DNA from: Pseudorasbora parva
Lineage: Eukaryota; Chordata; Actinopteri; Cypriniformes; Gobionidae
Assembly (NCBI RefSeq): GCF_024679245.1
Contig: NC_090196.1
Span: 9,760,361 to 9,824,360, forward strand
Length of the DNA: 64,000 nt
Reading direction: 5' to 3'
In this document: positions 52,534-64,000 of the stretch, one piece after another
How positions within the stretch are numbered: the first letter of the stretch is position 1
Layout: the number at the start of each line of letters is the position of its first letter
Notes under the pieces: model-generated
What the model saw: the letters and a program-made list of their open reading frames with translations, nothing else
The model's database searches: none
Told to the model about the DNA's origin: nothing
Translations under genes and position numbers: made by a program

Positions 52534-53248
52534 CTTTTCTCCAAAAATATACAGTAAAATGACTTGTAAATAAATACAGTAATAGTCAGGGTCACTATGA
52601 ACAAATATCAAATGACGAAATGAGCAAACCTATAAAGTAAAAAAATAATAATGATTTTTTGAAAATTGAACAGTGTTTGATTTCACTTTAGGGTGAGTTT
52701 GTCTGTACTTTTATCTAAAACTGTACACTACAATGACTTGTAATGATCATTCTGAACAGAAATCAAGGGAAAAAACGTAGAAACCAATAAGGAAAGATGT
52801 TTATGCGTATTTGAATATTTTGGATGGTGTAAAATGATTTTTGGGGCGAGTTTGACTGTACTTTTCTCCAAAACTATCCGATAAAAGGACTGAAAACATA
52901 ATACAGTAATAGTCAGGGTCACTCTGATCAAATATCAAATGACAGTATCAGCAAAGCTATAAAGGAAAGATTTTTATGAATTTTTGAAAATTGGACTGTA
53001 AGTGCTTGAATTAATTTTGGGGAGAGTTTGATTGCACTTTTCTTCAAAACTATACAGTAAACTTACTTGTAAATAAATACAGTAATAGTCAGGGTCACTC
53101 TGAACAAATATCAAATGACTGAATGAGCAAAAGTATAAAGGAAATATTTTTATGAATTTTTGAAAATTAGACACAGTGTAATTGTTTGAATAGATTGATT
53201 TTAACAGTAAAATGAATTGTAAATAAAAACAGTAATAGTCAGAGTCAC
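52534..53248 (-). repeat. SatA inverted segment, copy 3
   Basis: Counterpart of 17220-17934 at offset 35314, with the same strand-switch point and the same GTCAC/CAATAGACTCC boundary. Confidence 0.93.
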
Positions 53249-53324
53249 CAATAGACTCCTCATGTTTCATCAGTAGTTCAAGTATAAACTTTTGAACTAA
53301 TTTTTGGTCAAATAGTCTTTGAAC

Positions 53325-53327
<3 letters not shown>

Positions 53328-53407
<80 letters not shown>
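53328..53407. repeat. TA microsatellite, 40 units (copy 3)
   Basis: 80 bp of alternating A/T, the same length as copy 2 and 58 bp shorter than copy 1. Confidence 0.99.
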
Positions 53408-53412
<5 letters not shown>

Positions 53413-53738
53413 AAAAAAAAAATCTGACTCTAGATTCTACGAACTTGATTTTCTATGCATAACAATTAGACTCTTTATATTTTGTCAGTAGTTCAGGGAT
53501 GACTTTTTGGAAAAAAAAAAAAATGCTGACCCTGAATCCTATAAACTTGAACTTTCTATTTTAAATTTAAATTTCACACTTGAACAACTGATATTGTGTA
53601 ATAACAGAATCATGAGTAGTTCAAGTGTGAAATTTTGAATACATTTTTTTTGTGGAAAAAAACCCCCAAAACAATCTGACCCTGGATTCCGTGAACTTGA
53701 ACTTTCTACTTATACCAATAGACTCCTTCTGTTGTTTC

Positions 53739-53886
53739 ATACGTAGTTCAAGATTTAAGTTTTGAATTTATTTTTACCAGAGTGATTGAACTTGAACTTT
53801 CTATATAAACATTAGTTTATATCAAAAGTTCAAGTTCAAACACTCTGGTAAAAATAAATTCAAAACTTAAATCTTGAACTACGTAT
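53739..53886. repeat. 148-bp hairpin in SatB-left (copy 3)
   Basis: Identical layout to 2581-2728 and 18425-18572, with the loop ATTA retained. Confidence 0.95.
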
Positions 53887-54052
53887 CAACCTTGTACTAT
53901 CCTAGAATACATCATTCAAGGATGAACTTTTGAACTTATTTTTGACTAAGAGTATTTGAACTTGAACTTTCTATATAAGAATAGATTACTTTGTTGTTTC
54001 ATCTGAAGGATGACTTTTTTTGAAAAATAAAAATTCTGACCCTCTATCCTAT

Positions 54053-54478
54053 GAACTTGAACTTTCTATACATAGTAATAGATTCATCAGTAGTTCAAGT
54101 GTGAAATTTTGAATACATTTTTTGGCCAAGGAGTGTTTGAACTTTAAATGTATGAACTCGCTTATGGCTTTATGGTGTTTCTTCAGAAGTTCAAACATGA
54201 CTTTTTGAAACAAAACAATCTGAACCTGGATTCTGTGAACTTGAACTTTCCATGCATACCCATATGAACTTGAACTTTCTATACATAGTAATAGATTCAT
54301 CAGTAGTTCAAGTGTGAAATTTTGAATACATTTTTTGGCCAAGGAGTGTTTGAACTTTAAATGTATGAACTCGCTTATGGCTTTATGGTGTTTCTTCAGA
54401 AGTTCAAACATGACTTTTTGAAACAAAACAATCTGAACCTGGATTCTGTGAACTTGAACTTTCCATGCATACCCATAT
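54053..54478 (+). repeat. Exact 213-bp SatB composite pair (copy 3)
   Basis: Units start at 54053 and 54266, as in the other copies. Confidence 0.93.
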
Positions 54479-55208
54479 GAACTTGAACTTTCTATATATA
54501 CTAATAGATTCTGTAGTTCAAGGATGAACTTTTGAATTTATTTTTTGCATAAGAGTATTTGAACTTGAACTTTCTATATACGTATAGATTCCTATAAGGA
54601 AATAATTGAATCAGTAGTTGAAGGATGACTTTAAAAAAAGAAAAAAAGAAATCTGACCCTGGATCCTATGAACTTGAACTTTCTATACATAAACAATAGA
54701 CTCCTTATATTTCATCAGTAGTTCAAGTATGAGCATTGAACTTAATTTTTCCCAAACAGTCTATGAACTGGAACTTTCTATACAGAGTAATTAATTTATC
54801 AGTAGTTCAAGTGTGAAATAATTTTGAATACATTTTTGGCCAAGGAGTCTTTGATCTTCAAATGTATAAATGGTGACCTGAATGGTGACCTTTTTTGAAA
54901 AATACAAATTTTGACCCTGGATCCTATGAACTTGAACTTTCTATGCATACCAATAGACTCCTTCTGTTGTTTCATACGTAGTTTATGAATGAAGTTTTGA
55001 ATTTATTTTTACCAGAGTGTTTGAACTTGAACTTGATTAGTATATATACTAATAGATTCCATCATTCAAGGATGAATTTTTGAACTTATTTTTGACAAGA
55101 GTATTTGAACTTGAACTTTCTATATGCAAATAGATTCCTTCTGTTGTTTCATCAGTAGTTGAAGGATGACTTTTTTTGAAAAATAAAAATTCTGACCCTC
55201 GACCCTAT

Positions 55209-55421
55209 AAACTTGAACTTTCTATACATTGTAATAGATTCATCATTAGTTCAAGTGTGAACTTTTGAATACATTTTTTTGCCAAGGAGTGTTTGAACTT
55301 TAAATGTATAAACTCACTTTTCGCTTTATGGTGTTTCTTAAGAAGTTCAAACATGACTTTTTGAAACAAAACAATCTGAGCCTGGATTCTGTGAACTTGA
55401 ACTTTCCATGCATACCCATAT
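55209..55421 (+). repeat. Third, diverged 213-bp SatB composite (copy 3)
   Basis: Same substituted form as 4052-4264 and 19896-20108. Confidence 0.88.
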
Positions 55422-55707
55422 GAACTTGAACTTTCTATATAAACTGACATGAACTTTCTATATAAACATTCTGTAGTTCAAGGGTGAACTTTTGAACTTG
55501 TTTTTTGCATAAGAGTATTTGAACTTGAACTTTCTATATACGTATAGATTCCTATAAGAAATAGATTCCATCAGTAGTTGAAGGATGACTTTTTTGGAAA
55601 AAAAAGAAATCTGACCCTGGATCCGATAAACTTGAACTTTCTATACATAAACAATAGACTCCTTATATTATAATATTATAATTATTAGTATCCTTATATT
55701 ATAAACC

Positions 55708-58700
55708 ATTGCACAGGGTATTCAATGCAATGCAAAAACACCTACTCTCAGTGCACAGCGACTTAAATGCAATGCATTAGAAACCACTAATATCTTGAAT
55801 GCAGCAAAGGTTTTTGTATTTTGCAAAAGTCTTCTATTGCACAAGTTTTTTCGCATGCAATGCAAAAGCACTTATCTCTTTATTGCACCGTGAATTCTTA
55901 TATGCAAAGCAAACGCGCTAATATCTTCATTGCACGAGATCTATCAGCAATGCAGAATAACTAATCTATTGCACAAGGTTTTTCGTATTCAATGCAATGC
56001 AAAAACACCTACTCTCAGTGCACAGCGACTTAAATGCAATGCATTAGAAAACCACTAATTTCTAAAATGGACAAAATGTTTTTGCATGCAATGCATGCAA
56101 AAGTCTTCTATGCACGAATTTTTCGTGTGCAATGCAATGCATTGCGAAAGCACTTATCTCATCATTCCATCGCGAATTCTAACATGCCACACAAAACCGC
56201 TATTAACTTCACTGCACGAGATCTATGCAATGCAAAGACACTGGCTCTTCGGTGCAATGCGAGTTTTTATGCAATGCGATGCAAAAGCAATAATCTCCTC
56301 ATTGCACAAGTTTTTTTTTCCATGCAATGCAATGCAGAATAAACTAATCTTATTGCACAAGTTTTTCCGTATTCAATGCAATGCAAAAACACCTACTCTC
56401 AATGCACAGCGACTTAAATGCAATGCAATAGAAACCACTAATTTCTAAAATGGACAAAATGTTATTGATGCAATGCATGCAAAAGTCTTCTATGCACGAA
56501 TTTTTCGTATGCAATGCAATGCAAAAGCAATAATCTCCTCATTGCTCAAGTTTTTTGCATGCAATGCAATGCAGAATAAATAATCTTATTGCACAAGGTT
56601 TTTTGTGTTCAATGCAATGCAAAAACACCTACTCTCATTGCACAGCGACTTAAATGAAACCACTAATTTCTTGAATGCAAAAATGTTTTTTGAATGCAAT
56701 GCATGCAAATGTCTTCTATGCACGATTTTTTTCGTATGCAATGCAAACAAAAGCACTTATCTCTTTATTGCACCGCGAATTCTTATATGGAAAGCATAAG
56801 CGCTTATATCTTCATTGCACGAAATCTATGCATGGCAAAGACACTGGCTCTTCGGTGCAATAAGAGTTTTTATGCAATGCGATGCAAAAGCAGTAATCTC
56901 CTCATTGCACAAGTTTTTTTGCATGCAATGCAATGCAGAATAACTAATCTTATTGCACAAGGTTTTTCGTATTCAATGCATTGCAAAAACACCTACTCTC
57001 AGTGCACAGCGACTTAAATGCAATGCATTAGAAACCACTATTTTCCTGAATGAACAAAACGTTTTTGTATGCAATGCATGCAAAAGTCTTCTATGCACGA
57101 GTTTTTTCGTATGCAATGCAATGCAAAAGCACTCTTCTTTTTATTGCACTGCGAATTCTAACATGGAACACAAAAGCGCTATTAACTTCATTGCACGACA
57201 TCTATGCAATGCAAAGACACTGGCTCTTCGGTGCAATGCGAGTCTTTTATGCAATGCAATGCAAAAGCAATAATCTCCTCATTGCACAAGTTTTTTTGCA
57301 TGCAATGCAATGCAGAATAAACTAATCTTATTGCACAAGTTTTTCCGTATTCAATGCAATGCAAAAACACCTACTCTCAATGCACAGCGACTTAAATGCA
57401 ATGCATTAGAAACCACTAATTTCTTGAATGCAAAAAAGTTTTTTGTATCCAATGCATGCAAATGTCTTCTATGCACGTGTTTTTTAGTATGCAATGCAAT
57501 GCAAAAGCACTCTTCTCTTTATTGCACCGCGAATTCTAATATGGAACACAAAACCTCTATTTACTTCATTGCACGAGATCTATGCAATGCAAAGACACTG
57601 GCTCTTTGCTGCAATGCGAGTTTTTTATGTTATGCAAAAGCAATAATCTCCTCATTGCACAAGTTTTTTGCATGCAATGCAGTGCCGAATAACTAATCTT
57701 ATTGCACAAGGTTTTTCCGTATTCAGTGCAATGCAAAAACACCTATTCTCAGTGCACAGCGACTTAAATGCAATGCAATAGAAACCACTAATTTCTTGAA
57801 TGAACAAAATGTTTTTGTATGCAATGCATGCAAAAGTCTTCTATGCACGAGTTTTTTCGTATGCAATGCAATGCAATGCAAAAGCAATCTTCTTTTTATT
57901 GCACTGCGAATTCTAATATGGAACACAAAAGCGCTATTAACTTCATTGCACGAGATCTACGCAATGCAAAGACACTGGCTCTTTGCTGCAATGCGAGTTT
58001 TTTATGTTATGCAAAAGCAATAATCTCCTCATTGCACAAGTTTTTTTGCATGCAATACAATGCCGAATAACTAATCTTATTGCACAAGTTTTTCCGTACT
58101 CAATGCAATGCAAAAACACCTACTCTCAATGCACAGCGACTTAAATGCAATGCAATAGAAACCTCTATTAACTTCATTGCACGAGATCTATGCAATGCAA
58201 AGACACTGGCTCTTCGGTGCAATGCGAGTTTTTTATGCAATGCAAAAGCAATAATCTCCTCATTGCACAAGTTTTTTTGCATGCAATGCAATAACGAATA
58301 ACTAATCTTATTGCACAAGGTTTTTCGTATTCAATGCAATGCAAAAACACCTACTCTCATTGCACAGCGACTTAAATGCAATGCATTAGAAACCACTAAT
58401 TTCTTGAATGAACAAAATGTTTTTGTATGCAATGCATGCAAAAGTCTTCTATGCACGAGGTTTTTCGTATGCAATGCAATGCAATGCAAAAGCAATCTTC
58501 CTTTATTGCACCGCAACTTCTAATATAGAAAGCATAGTTATATCTTGAAGATATCGTTATATCTTCATTGCACGAAATCTATGCAAGGCAAAAACACTGG
58601 CTCTTCGGTGCAATGCGAAAGCATAGTTATATCATGAAGATATCGTTATATCTTCATTGCACGAAATCTATGCAAGGCAAAAACACTGGCTCTTCGGTGC

Positions 58701-61700
58701 AATGCGAGTTTTTTAAGCAATGCAACGCAAAAGCAATAATCAATAAAATGTTTTTGTATGCAATGCATGCAAAAGTCTTCTATGCACGAGGTTTTTCGTA
58801 TGCAATGCAATGCAAAAGCAATCTTCCTTTATTGCACCGCAACTTCTAATATAGAAAGCATAGTTATATCTTGAAGATATCGTTATATCTTCATTGCACG
58901 AAATCTATGCAAGACAAAAACACTGGCTCTTCAGTGCAATGCGAAAGCATAGTTGTCTTGCCTATGCATTACAAGCATAGTTGTAATATCTTCTATGCAC
59001 GATTTTTTTTGTATGCAATGCAAACAAAAGCACTTATCTCTTTATTGCACCGCGAATTCTTATATGGAAAGCATAGAGCTTATATCTTCATTGCACGAAA
59101 TCTATGCAATGCAATGACACTGGCTCTTCGGTGCAATAAGAGTTTTTTATGCAATGCAACGCAAAAGCAATAATCTCTTCATTGCACAAGTTTTTTTGCA
59201 TGCAATGCAATGCAGAATAAACTAATCTTATTGCACAAGTTTTTCCGTATTCAATGCAATGCAAAAACACCTACTCTCAATGCACAGCGACTTAAATGCA
59301 ATGCAATAGAAACCACTAATTTCTTGAATGAACAAAATGTTTTTGTATGCAATGAATGCAAAAGTCTTCTATGCACGAGTTTTTTAGTATGCAATAAAAT
59401 GCAAAAGCAATAATCTCCTTATTGCACAAGTTTTTTTGCATGCAATGCAATGCAGAATAACTAATCTTATTGCACAAGGTTTTTCGTATTCAATGCATTG
59501 CAAAAACACCTACTCTCAATGCACAGCGACTTAAATGCAATGCATTAGAAACCACTAATTTCTTGAATGAACAAAATGTTTTTGTATGCAATGCATGCAA
59601 AAGTCTTCTATGCACGAGTTTTTTCGTATGCAATGCAATGCAATGCAAAAGCAATCTTCTTTTTATTGCACTGCGAATTCTAATATGGAACACAAAAGCG
59701 CTATTAACTTCATTGCACGAGATCTACGTAATGCAAAGACACTGGCTCTTTGCTGCAATGCGAGTTTTTTATGTTATGCAAAAGCAATAATCTCTTCATT
59801 GCACAAGTTTTTTTGCATGCAATGCAATGCCGAATAACTAATCTTATTGCACAAGTTTTTCCGTACTCAATGCAATGCAAAAACACCTACTCTCAATGCA
59901 CAGCGACTTAAATGCAATGCAATAGAAACCTCTATTAACTTCATTGCACGAGATCTATGCAATGCAAAGACACTGGCTCTTCGGTGCAATAAGAGTTTTT
60001 TATGCAATGCAATGCAAAAGCAATAATCTCCTCATTGCACAAGTTTTTTGCATGCAATGCAATGCAGAAAAACTAATCTTATTGCACAAGGTTTTTCGTA
60101 TTCAATGCATTGCAAAAACACCTACTCTCAGTGCACAGCGACTTAAATGCAATGCATTAGAAACCACTAATTTCTTGAATGCAAAAAAGTTTTTTGAATG
60201 CAATGCATGCAAATGTCTTCTATGCACGAGTTTTTTAGTATGCAATGCAATGCAAAAAAACTCTTCTCTTTATTGCACCGCGAATTCTAATATCGAACAC
60301 AAAACCTCTATTAACTTCATTGCACGAGATCTACGCAATGCAAAGAGACTGGCTCTTTGCTGCAATGCGAGTTTTTTATGCAATGCAAAAGCAATAATCT
60401 CCTCATTGCACAAGTGTTTTTGCATGCAATGCAATGCCGAATAACTAATCTTATTGCACAAGGTTTTTCGTATTCTATGCAATGCAAAAACACCTACTAT
60501 CATTGCACAGCGACTTAAATGAAACCACTAATTTCTTGAATGCAAAAATGGTTTTTGAATGCAATGCATGCAAATGTCTTCTATGCACGATTTTTTTTTG
60601 TATGCAATGCAAACAAAAGCACGTATCTCTTTTTTGCACCGCGAATTCTTATATGGAAAGCATAGAGCTTATATCTTCATTGCACGAAATCTATGCAATG
60701 CAAAGACACTGGCTCTTCGGTGCAATAAGAGTTTTTTATGCAATGCAATGCAAAAGCAATAATCTCCTCATTGCACAAGTTTTTTTGCATGCAATGCAAT
60801 GCAAAATAACTAATCTTATTGCACAAGGTTTTTGGTATTCAATGCATTGCAAAAACACCTACTCTCAGTGCACAGCGACTTAAATGCAATGCATTAGAAA
60901 CCACTAATTTCTTGAATGCAAAAAAGGTTTTTGAATGCAATGCATGCAAATGTCTTCTATGCACAAGTTTTTTCGTATGCAATGCAAAGCAAAAGCACTT
61001 ATCTCTTTATTGCATCGCGACTTCTAATATGGAAAGCATAGGCGTTATATCTTCATGGCACGAAATCTATGCAATGCAAAGACACTGGCTCTTCGGTGCA
61101 ATAAGAGTTTTTTATGCAATGCAATGCAAAAGCAATAATCTCCTCATTGCACAAGTTTTTTTGCATGCAATGCAATGCAGAATAACTAATCTTATTGCAC
61201 AAGGTTTTTGGTATTCAATGCATTGCAAAAACACCTACTCTCAGTGCACAGAGACTTAAATGCAATGCATTAGAAACCACTAATTTCTTGAATGAACAAA
61301 AGGTTTTTGTATGCAATGAATTCAAAAGTCTTCTATGCACGAGTTTTTTAGTATGCAATGCAATGCAATGCAATGCAAAAGCACTCTTCTCTTTATTGCA
61401 CTGCGAATATGGAACACAAAAGCGCTATTAACTTCATTGCACGAGATCTATGCAATGCAATGACACTGGCTCTTCGGTGCAATGCAAGTTTTTATGCAAT
61501 GCAATGCAAAAGCAATAATCTCCACATTGCACAAGTTTTTTTGCATGCAATGCAATGCAGAATAACTAATCTTATTGCACAAGGTTTTTCGTATTCAATG
61601 CAATGCAAAAACACCTACTCTCATTGCACAGCGACTTAAATGAAACCACTAATTACTTGAATGCAAAAATGGTTTTTGAATGCAATGCATGCAAATGTCT

Positions 61701-62639
61701 TCTATGCACGATTTCTTTCGTATGCAATGCAAACAAAAGCACTTATCTCTTTATTGCACCGCGAATTCGTATATGGAAAGCATAGGTCTTATATCTTCAT
61801 TGCACGAAATCTATGCAATGCAAAGACACTGGCTCTTCGGTGCAATAAGAGTTTTTTATGCAATGCAATGCAAAAGCAATAATCTCCTCATTGCACAAGA
61901 TTTTTTGCATGCAATGCAATGCAGAATAACTAATCTTATTGCACAAGGTTTTTCGTATTCAATGCAATGCAAAAACACCTACTCTCAGTGCACAGCGACT
62001 TAAATGCAATGCATTAGAAACCACTAATTTCTTGAATGCAAAAAAGGTTTTTGAATGCAATGCATGCAAATGTCTTCTATGCACGAGTTTTTTCGTATGC
62101 AATGCAAAGCAAAAGCACTTATCTCTTTATTGCACCGCGATTCTTATATGGAAAGCATAAGCGCTTATATCTTCATTGCAGGAAATCTATGCAATGCAAA
62201 GACACTGGCTCTTCGGTGCAATAAGAGTTTTTTATGCAATGCAATGCAAAAGCAATAATCTCCTCATTGCACAAGTGTTTTTGCATGCAATGCAATGCAG
62301 AATAACTAATCTTATTGCACAAGGTTTTTCGTATTCAATGCAATGCAAAAACACCTACTCTCAGTGCACAGCGACTTAAATGCAATGCATTAGAAACCAC
62401 TAATTTCTTGAATGCACAAAAGGTTTTTGTATGCAATGCATGCAAAAGTCTTCTATGCACGAGTTTTTTTGTATGCAATTGCACAGCGAAATATTATACG
62501 CAAAGCGCTAATTCTTAAATCCACAATGCTTTCTATGCTATGCAAAGGTACTCTCGTCGATGCACCGCGAGTTTTTATATGCAATGCAGTCCAAAAGCGC
62601 TAATCTCTTCAATCTACAACGAGTCCTTATATGCATTTC
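55708..62639 (+). repeat. SatC array, copy 3
   Basis: Same length as copy 2 and includes the two monomers absent from copy 1 (60190-60926). One private change seen near 55793 (CACTAATATCTTG for CACTAATTTCTTG). The inverted-repeat triplet is at 58547-58566, 58636-58655 and 58873-58892. No coding feature. Confidence 0.93.
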
Positions 62640-62765
62640 CCCTTCGAAAGAAATCCATATTTGACCTACAGGATATATTTCTGACCAAATACGAATCCAC
62701 AGAAGTTTTTTTTTTTTTTTTTACAATATATTATCTAGAAACCATCTGATATTAAATGGCCAGAA
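62640..62765. other. SatC to SatB transition segment (copy 3)
   Basis: Same as 27327-27452, with T17. Confidence 0.7.
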
Positions 62766-64000
62766 ATATGTTCAGTAGTTAAATATGGAACCTTTTTGTG
62801 GCCGAATTTGTATGAATGTTTAGAATGTTAAAGCTCAGACTCACAGACTTCTTCAATGTTTCATCGCAGTTCAAGAATGAAATTTTGAACATTTCTAGCC
62901 AAAGACTCTTTACATTTTTATACAGAATTTATATACATGTATATGTAACTTATGACTTTCTGATGTTTTATCAAAAGTCCCAATGTTACTTTTTGAAGAA
63001 AAATTCTAACCCTGGATTCTATGAACTTGAACCTTCTCTTCATACAAATAGATTCCTTCTTATTGTTTCATAAGTGTATCAAGGATAAGTCTTTGAACTT
63101 GAACTTTAGAACTTTCTAATAGATTCTGTAGTCCAAGGATGACCTTTTGAACTTATTTATTGCAAAGAGTCTATGAACTTGAACTTTCTATACATAGTAA
63201 TAGATTCATCAGTAGTTCAAGTGTGAATTTTTTTAAATACATTTTTGGCCAAGCAGTCTGTCAACTTAAAATGTGCAAACTTATAGTGTTTCTTCAGAAG
63301 TTCAAACATGACTTTTTGAACTATTTTTTCTGACCCTGGAATCTATGAACTCGAACTTTCAATGCATACCAATAGACTCCTAATGTTTCATCAGTAGTTC
63401 AAGGATGAACTTTTGAACTTATTTTTTGCCAAAGGGTCTATGAACTGTAACTTTCTATACATAGATTCAACTTTCTATACATATGACTTCATGGTGATTC
63501 TTCAGAAGTTTAAACATGACTTTTTGAACTATTTTTTTCTGACACTGGAATATATGAACGTGCAACTTTCTATGCATACCAATAGACACCAAATGTTTCA
63601 TCAGTAGTTCAAGCATGACTTTTTGTGAAAAATAAAAAAAATCTTACCCTAGATTCTATGATCTTGAACTTTCTATACATAGTAACAGTCATCAGTATTT
63701 CAAGGGTGAAATTTTGAACTTTTTTTTACCAGAGTCTTTGAACTTGAGCTTTCTATGCATAACAATAGACTCGAAATATGATTAAGGAATTATTTTAAAA
63801 AATATTCTGACCCTTGATTTCAAAAACTTGAACTTTCTATTCATACGAATAGATTCATTCTGTTGTTTCATAAGTAAGTTCAAGGATGAAGAGTTGAACT
63901 TATTTTTGCTAAGAGTATTTGAATTTGAACTTTCTAATCCTTCTGTAGTTTCATCAGCAGTTGAAGGATGAGTTTTAAAAAAAAACATTCTGACCCTGGA
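62766..64000 (+). repeat. SatB-right block, copy 3, cut by window end
   Basis: Follows 27453-28687 to the last base. The remaining SatB and the next SatA spacer lie outside the window. Confidence 0.9.

Larger units (their letters stand above)
53249..55707 (+). repeat. SatB-left block, copy 3
   Basis: Follows 17935-20394. Differences seen: AAATACAAATTTTG near 54903 where the others have AAATAAAAATTTTG, and loss of one T at TTTGACAAGAG near 55096. The latter shifts the offset from 35314 to 35313. No gene seen. Confidence 0.9.

Overview
This 64 kb window is entirely tandem and nested repetitive DNA from a eukaryotic genome, most likely constitutive heterochromatin (pericentromeric, subtelomeric or sex-chromosome-like). 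I see no credible protein-coding gene, rRNA, tRNA, CRISPR array or complete transposon. The short open frames (mostly 60-190 codons) are by-products of repeats: the same frames recur with every monomer and follow repeat phase. The repeat types (an A+T-rich satellite near 178 bp, a long TA microsatellite, nested higher-order repeats) indicate a eukaryote. I cannot name the species or clade.

Three families make up the window. Names are mine. (1) SatA is a 178-bp A+T-rich satellite with landmarks TTACTGTATTTATTTACAAG, TTTTGGAGAAAAGTACAGTC, TCCTTTATAGGTTTGCTCAT and AGAGTGACCCTGAC. (2) SatB is a looser family of units near 95 bp, each closing with GAACTTGAACTTTCTATA; two sister forms also fuse into a 213-bp composite. 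(3) SatC is an array of about 376-bp monomers rich in TGCAATGCA; each monomer is itself eight diverged subunits of about 47 bp.

The families are arranged in one compound unit: SatA forward, a short inverted SatA piece, SatB-left (with a TA tract and a 148-bp hairpin), SatC, a transition of about 125 bp, SatB-right, then SatA forward again. Two units are seen past their inversion point and a third runs off the right edge. Copy 1: inverted SatA 1316-2030, SatB 2031-4550, SatC 4551-10745, SatB 10871-12842, SatA 12843-17219. Copy 2: 17220-17934, 17935-20394, 20395-27326, 27453-29424, 29425-52533. Copy 3: 52534-53248, 53249-55707, 55708-62639, then SatB from 62766 to the window end. Copies look nearly identical by eye over more than 10 kb. 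They differ by a 737-bp (two-monomer) SatC indel, TA tract length (138 versus 80 bp), a few substitutions and 1-bp indels, and above all the SatA spacer: about 4.4 kb between copies 1 and 2, about 23.1 kb between copies 2 and 3.

The long SatA spacer contains higher-order repeats at several scales (three-, four-, five-, 12-14- and about 30-monomer blocks). The most interesting inference is that each SatB-SatC-SatB core (10.8-11.5 kb) is bordered by SatA monomers in opposite orientation that share private variants. This makes the whole look like a very large foldback-type unit amplified as a block.
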